A DNA stretch of 10,205 bases from an uncultured Ruminococcus sp. (GTDB lineage: Bacteria > Bacillota_A > Clostridia > Oscillospirales > Ruminococcaceae): the NCBI GenBank assembly GCA_937880065.1, contig CALFMA010000513.1, positions 1 through 10,205 of the forward strand, written 5' to 3'. Position 1 is the first letter of the stretch. Every line of letters begins with the position of its first letter. The notes beneath the pieces were generated by a model. The model did no database searches. It was not told the origin of the DNA and saw only the letters and a list, made by a program, of their open reading frames with translations. Shown here piece after piece: positions 8,301 to 10,205 of this stretch. A program made the position numbers and the translations under genes.

Positions 8301-10205
8301 GTACCTTTGCCCAGGACATTTCATAATCAATGTCCGTTCCGGTTACGGTGATGTGCAAAGACTTCGATACATCGCCGCCGTACTCCTTGGAGAGCCACGC
8401 TGCAGTATCACGCTCACGAGCATGGTCAGCCATATAGCGAACCACGGCCCGTTTGCTTGCAATGTCGCCGTTCCAATTTTGGAGAGCTTCATCAATCTCT
8501 GCCTGCGTGATCTCACGAGATACAACGGGGGTCTCTGCTGTAGCTTTCGGGGCATCTGTAGGGGCTTCCGAAACGCCTACAGGCTCGTTTCCTACTTCTT
8601 GTGGTATTTCCTTGTCTGCACCTAAAACGCCCAGAGAATAGGTCGTATGCTCGTTTATAATGCTGTTATGACGGGCAATCGTAACGCTGTTTGTTTCACG
8701 AAGTTTCTCAACAAACTGTTCTAAACGGTGTCCGGGAATACCGCACATATCTACCCGACCTGCACCCGCAACGGGTCTCGTCGTGAGGTTGAGATCAAGC
8801 AGCTCCGAAGCGGTCTTTGCATCCTCGCCGTACATTTCAAAGAAATCTCCGACTTGGAATAGCACTATATCGTCGGGATGGTCGTGCTTGATGTCGTTGT
8901 ATGCGTCCATGTGCTTGCGGAACTGCCACTCACGGGTCTGCATTTCCTCATACTTGGCTTGTTCTTCGGGGGTGAAGTATCTGCTGTTTCGGATAATGCT
9001 TTCAAACCGTGCGAGAACCTTATGCCAGTTCAGCTCCACGTCGGCACAATCGGGCTTCTGCAGTCTGATGCCTTTGCCGTTGCTGTCTCGCCATCCACGC
9101 CCCGATACTGCGTGAGAACTGCCGCTGATACCGTACTCATTCTTTAGGAAATCTGCTTTTTCCTTGGCGTTGTGAGCACTTGTCAGATAGCCGTAAATAC
9201 GACCTTTGCCGCCCTCAACATTACTGCCTCCGGCTAATGTGGCGTCAATTTCATCCTCGGTGATGAACATTCCCACCTTGGAGACCTCTGCCATGTCGGA
9301 GGTGTATTCATGTCTCGGCAAGTCAAGATCTTTCAGCCTGTTCCATATTTCATACGGCTTGTGATAGTTGAACCGCATAATGCGGCGATCTTCTTGGTAG
9401 GCTTCAAGGAAAGCGGTGTAATCTGCGGCAAGGCGTTCACGGAAAGCAGGGTCTTTCAAATCCTCTGCCAAGCGAGCCGTCGCATCGGGGAAACCGTTTC
9501 TGCGGTAGTCAGCTAAGGTGGAGAGGATATTTTGCTCTCTGGCTTCATCGCTCAGATCTCCACGGAGATACCAAAGCAGGTGCGAGAGCTTCATTCGCTC
9601 GTGTCCCTCGGCTTCTACAAGCTCCACGTTGGAAGCGTATTTGCCGTCCTGCATGAGCTGTCCGATGCGCTCTGCAGCAGCCTCCCAAGAAATGACCTGC
9701 GCCGTGGTCTTATATCTTGCGGTGCGACCTTTTGCAAGGTGAATACCGTCCTCCGCATACCACACGGAGAACTCGCCGTTATCGGACTTGATACCGGCAC
9801 CGCCGTGATATTCCTTTTTGAGCAGTTCTACGATTTCTTCCATCGGCTTCTGCTTCTGGAAAGCGGCGGCAACCACCATTCTTGTGTCCTCGGTGTTGCT
9901 TGCCAGACGGAGCACATCGTCAATATCGTCCTGGGCGAAAGAAAAAGCGAAGGGTGTAGGTCTTACACTCTCCGCTTCATCAATGAAAGCTATTTGTTCT
10001 TGTTCTGTCGGGAACAGACCCTCGTCAAAGAGGGAGAGCTGCCCGGTTACGCTTGGATCAGTTCTGCGAGAATTGTTTCTTCGGCTTGGCTTTTGAGGTT
10101 GTTCATCAAGCCCACCCACTTCATCGGATCGCTGGCTTTCAGTTCCTCCGTTACGCCGTTCTGTTTCATCAGTTCGGGCATCAACTGTTCCATCCTTCGG
10201 TTCGC
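2338..10205 (-). CDS. Giant polyvalent DNA methylase / SNF2-like helicase of a conjugative element (5' end outside window)
   Basis: The frame is open to the right edge. The first possible start inside (GTG at 10119) has no ribosome binding site and codons before it read on as a polar linker ending [12 protein letters not shown], so the protein is cut at its N terminus. Numbering from the GTG, 2,593 residues are seen: QLSLF at 27-31; three diverged copies of one module (62-165, 286-395, 537-635); a MutS domain I-like segment (403-485, [11 protein letters not shown]); small beta-rich parts (about 680-880); an N6-adenine methyltransferase domain (985-1213, HYTSP 1031-1035, EPAMGVGN 1057-1064, NVPF 1120-1123); and an SF2 helicase (Walker A GAGKT 1740-1744, DEAH 1901-1904, ATGTP 1951-1955, [10 protein letters not shown] 2262-2271) with a coiled-coil insert at 1832-1880. 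A helical tail ends near HKEEVL. It likely remodels and methylates element DNA during transfer or establishment, but the substrate is unknown. It overlaps the mobC translation signal. Confidence 0.93.
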   Translation of the reverse strand, partial: EPKDGTVDARTDETERRNGGTESQRSDEVGGLDEQPQKPSRRNNSRRTDPSVTGQLSLFDEGLFPTEQEQIAFIDEAESVRPTPFAFSFAQDDIDDVLRLASNTEDTRMVVAAAFQKQKPMEEIVELLKKEYHGGAGIKSDNGEFSVWYAEDGIHLAKGRTARYKTTAQVISWEAAAERIGQLMQDGKYASNVELVEAEGHERMKLSHLLWYLRGDLSDEAREQNILSTLADYRRNGFPDATARLAEDLKDPAFRERLAADYTAFLEAYQEDRRIMRFNYHKPYEIWNRLKDLDLPRHEYTSDMAEVSKVGMFITEDEIDATLAGGSNVEGGKGRIYGYLTSAHNAKEKADFLKNEYGISGSSHAVSGRGWRDSNGKGIRLQKPDCADVELNWHKVLARFESIIRNSRYFTPEEQAKYEEMQTREWQFRKHMDAYNDIKHDHPDDIVLFQVGDFFEMYGEDAKTASELLDLNLTTRPVAGAGRVDMCGIPGHRLEQFVEKLRETNSVTIARHNSIINEHTTYSLGVLGADKEIPQEVGNEPVGVSEAPTDAPKATAETPVVSREITQAEIDEALQNWNGDIASKRAVVRYMADHARERDTAAWLSKEYGGDVSKSLHITVTGTDIDYEMSWAKVQRRIAQLIKEDRFYTQEEYDRLDDVDPIAVREALAERGIVNGELVDPEALDRDPFIQQVVNDAEQISREQIAMDAPDRYSIRLHPNEGGITGIWDAALDRFYEEGNQVLRFAEQDNAIEYLANIQRTHGMEPTDPIFTTPTGRAYRIGDGISSAEVEHKETVVVIDRVDEGDVWYTLPSEPEQEAVKLDRTSFERYLDTGYFSVMAKEPERTIQAEPRDPASGVPFKVGDTVYLDDTAFEITNIGLFDVQLRDPSLAYPIFRAESKERLMGLLHHDERNQSILDRDVPHDEQFTTETVAVYPGEKNNLPYDVVIQTIRTNDPEPDKPKPELHNFQITDDHLGEGGAKAKFRMNMDAINLLKELEFDGRQATPEEQVILSKYVGWGGLADAFDETKDNWKNEFAELYATLSPEEYAAARSSTLNAHYTSPVVIKAIYEAVGNMGFETGNILEPAMGVGNFFGCLPEAMQNSKLYGVELDSITGRIAKQLYPKADITVAGFETTDRRDFYDLAIGNVPFGQYQVNDRAYNKLGFSIHDYFFAKALDQVRPGGVVAFVTSRYTMDKQSPEVRKYIAQRAELLGAIRLPNNAFKANAGTEVVSDIIFLQKRDRPIEIEPDWVHLGKNDDGFAINSYFIDHPEMILGRQTSESTQYGKQDFTVEPIEGLELADQLHDAVKYIRGTYTEAELPDLGDGEAIDTSIPADPNVKNYSYTVVDGDVYYRENSRMVKPELNATATERVKGMVELRDCVQKLIGQQMDGYISDETIRQTQRELNELYDNFTAKHGLINSRGNALAFADDSSYYLLCSLEVLDEDNNLKRKADMFTKRTIKPSEVVTSVDTASEALAVSIAEKAKVDMPYMSQLTGKTEEELASDLRGVIYMDFNRKPDGSYTWRTADDFLSGNVREKLAYYQKALEYTEGTEKHHFILDNVEALKTAQPKDLDASEIEVRLGATWIDKSYIQQFMVETFEPPYYLRRSIEVNYSPFSAEWNITGKSQPSYSDVNAYMTYGTERANAYKILEDTLNLRDVRIYDTVTDPDGRERRVLNSKETTLAQQKQQAIKDAFRDWIWRDHDRRQELVTKYNELFNSTRPREYDGSHIVFSGMNPEIKLREHQKNAVAHILYGGNTLLAHEVGAGKTFEMVAAAMESKRLGLCQKPLFVVPNHLTEQWASEFLRLYPSANILAATKKDFEPRNRKKFCGRIATGDYDAIIIGHSQFERIPVSQERQERLLQEQIAEIEEGLEELKASRAERFTIKSLERTKKGLETRLQKLMDSTRKDDVITFEQLGIDRLYVDEAHSFKNLFLYTKMRNVAGLSTSDAQKSSDMLLKCRYIDELTDNRGVVFATGTPVSNSMTELYTMMRYLQHDTIRNKGLAHFDCWASTFGETTTAIELAPEGTGYRARTRFAKFFNLPELMNLFKEAADIKTADQLNLPTPTPIYHNEVAQPTEIQQAMVQELSERAAAVHSGKVDPSVDNMLRITSDGRKLGLDQRIINPNLPDEPTSKVNMCVDNIHRIWEEGHDNKLTQLVFCDLSTPKSTTSQRTAKAPAGNLDSPEIRALEHLAEKDGTAEEPSFTVYDDIREKLVARGIPREQIAFIHEANTEARKKELFSKVRSGQVRVLMGSTFKMGAGMNVQDRLIALHDLDAPWRPGDLEQRSGRIIRQGNMNPEVHIYRYVTEATFDAYLWQTLENKQKFISQIMTSKSPVRACDDIDETALSYAEIKALCAGDERIKEKMDLDVDVARLKLMKANHQSQQYRLEDNLLRYFPEQIEQSKGFIAGFEADMKTLAEHPHPVDGFAGMTVRGDVLTDKENAGAALVDAFKDVKGLDPVQIGSYRGFQMSLTLEDFGRDYVLTLKGQMTHRVTLGKDPRGNLTRIDNALNGMAERLATVQSKLESLYSQMETAKQELGKPFPQENELRVKSARLAELNIALNIDDKTPLEALADEAPPRGEVAKSAKPSVLQKLHSYDKPSKTETNKKHKEEVL
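3250..5022 (-). other. SF2/SNF2-like helicase domain of the giant protein
   Basis: All core ATPase motifs are intact: motif I HEVGAGKT (K1743), motif Ia with [13 protein letters not shown] (1763-1775), motif II DEAH (1901-1904), motif III ATGTP (1951-1955), motif V region [12 protein letters not shown] (2231-2242) and motif [12 protein letters not shown] (2262-2271, arginines 2266 and 2269). [16 protein letters not shown] is typical of SNF2-like members. A roughly 50-residue coiled coil (1832-1880, rich in Glu, Leu, Arg) is inserted between motifs Ia and II. The ATPase is therefore predicted active. Whether it unwinds, translocates on duplex DNA or strips proteins cannot be read from sequence. 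Confidence 0.9.
6481..7167 (-). other. N6-adenine DNA methyltransferase domain of the giant protein
   Basis: HYTSPVVI (1031-1038) resembles the motif X region of N6 methylases. [13 protein letters not shown] (1055-1067) is the AdoMet-binding motif I. NVPFG (1120-1124) is the catalytic motif IV in a variant form, with Val in place of the first Pro and Phe in place of Tyr in NPPY. VGWGGL shortly before is a known companion segment in these element-borne proteins. No recognisable sequence-specificity domain is seen. Self-methylation to escape host restriction is a reasonable inference, not shown. Confidence 0.85.
8665..8913 (-). other. MutS domain I-like segment within the giant protein
   Basis: Residues 403-485 follow the N-terminal mismatch-recognition domain of MutS along its length: [18 protein letters not shown] (compare FYRMGDFYELFYDDAK in E. 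coli MutS as recalled), then [28 protein letters not shown] and VTIARHN. The Phe-X-Glu motif that contacts mismatched bases in MutS is kept as Phe426-Phe427-Glu428. No MutS ATPase or clamp domains follow. This suggests recognition of distorted DNA, but use as a structural or protein-binding fold is also possible. Confidence 0.85.

Noticed and set aside
10117..10119. GTG at 10119 as the true start of the giant protein
   Set aside because: No Shine-Dalgarno precedes it, and the frame stays open to the window edge with a plausible polar linker, so the gene is better called 5'-incomplete.

Overview
This window is part of the conjugation module of an integrative and conjugative element of the Tn1549/CTn type, which is common in gut Clostridia (Lachnospiraceae, Oscillospiraceae and relatives). 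This identification rests on recalled family resemblance of four minus-strand genes in a characteristic order: a very large methylase-helicase, MobC, a small CD1845-like membrane protein, and a MOBP-type relaxase. Strong AGGAGG-type ribosome binding sites and mid-range GC fit a Bacillota host. No integrase, attachment site, resistance cargo, tRNA, rRNA or CRISPR array is visible, so the window lies inside the element and not at an end.

Layout in the direction of transcription (right to left). Positions 10205-2338 are one open frame, cut by the right edge, encoding at least 2,620 residues. In order it shows a sliding-clamp-binding-like pentapeptide, three diverged copies of one module with a MutS domain I-like segment between copies two and three, small beta-rich segments, an N6-adenine methyltransferase domain, a complete SNF2-like superfamily 2 helicase, and a coiled-coil tail. 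MobC (2333-1995) starts 4 nt after the giant gene's stop. A good promoter candidate (1983-1955) lies between mobC and the CD1845-like gene (1927-1637). The 115-nt gap from 1636 to 1522 holds an 8-bp inverted repeat, a strong UUCG-loop hairpin with a short U-tract, and an AGGAGG site. The relaxase follows (1521 or 1545 to 148). The last 147 nt to the left edge are non-coding and hold several hairpins, including a second UUCG-loop terminator.

Likely co-operation: MobC and the relaxase assemble at oriT, and the relaxase nicks and pilots the transferred strand. The giant protein is plausibly a polyvalent protein that remodels or methylates element DNA around transfer or establishment. The membrane protein is of unknown role.

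Points most worth a second look: the relaxase appears to have an ATC codon where its family has the initiating ATG; a terminator-like hairpin sits directly before the relaxase ribosome binding site; and the giant protein combines a MutS-I-like fold with a QLSLF clamp motif.
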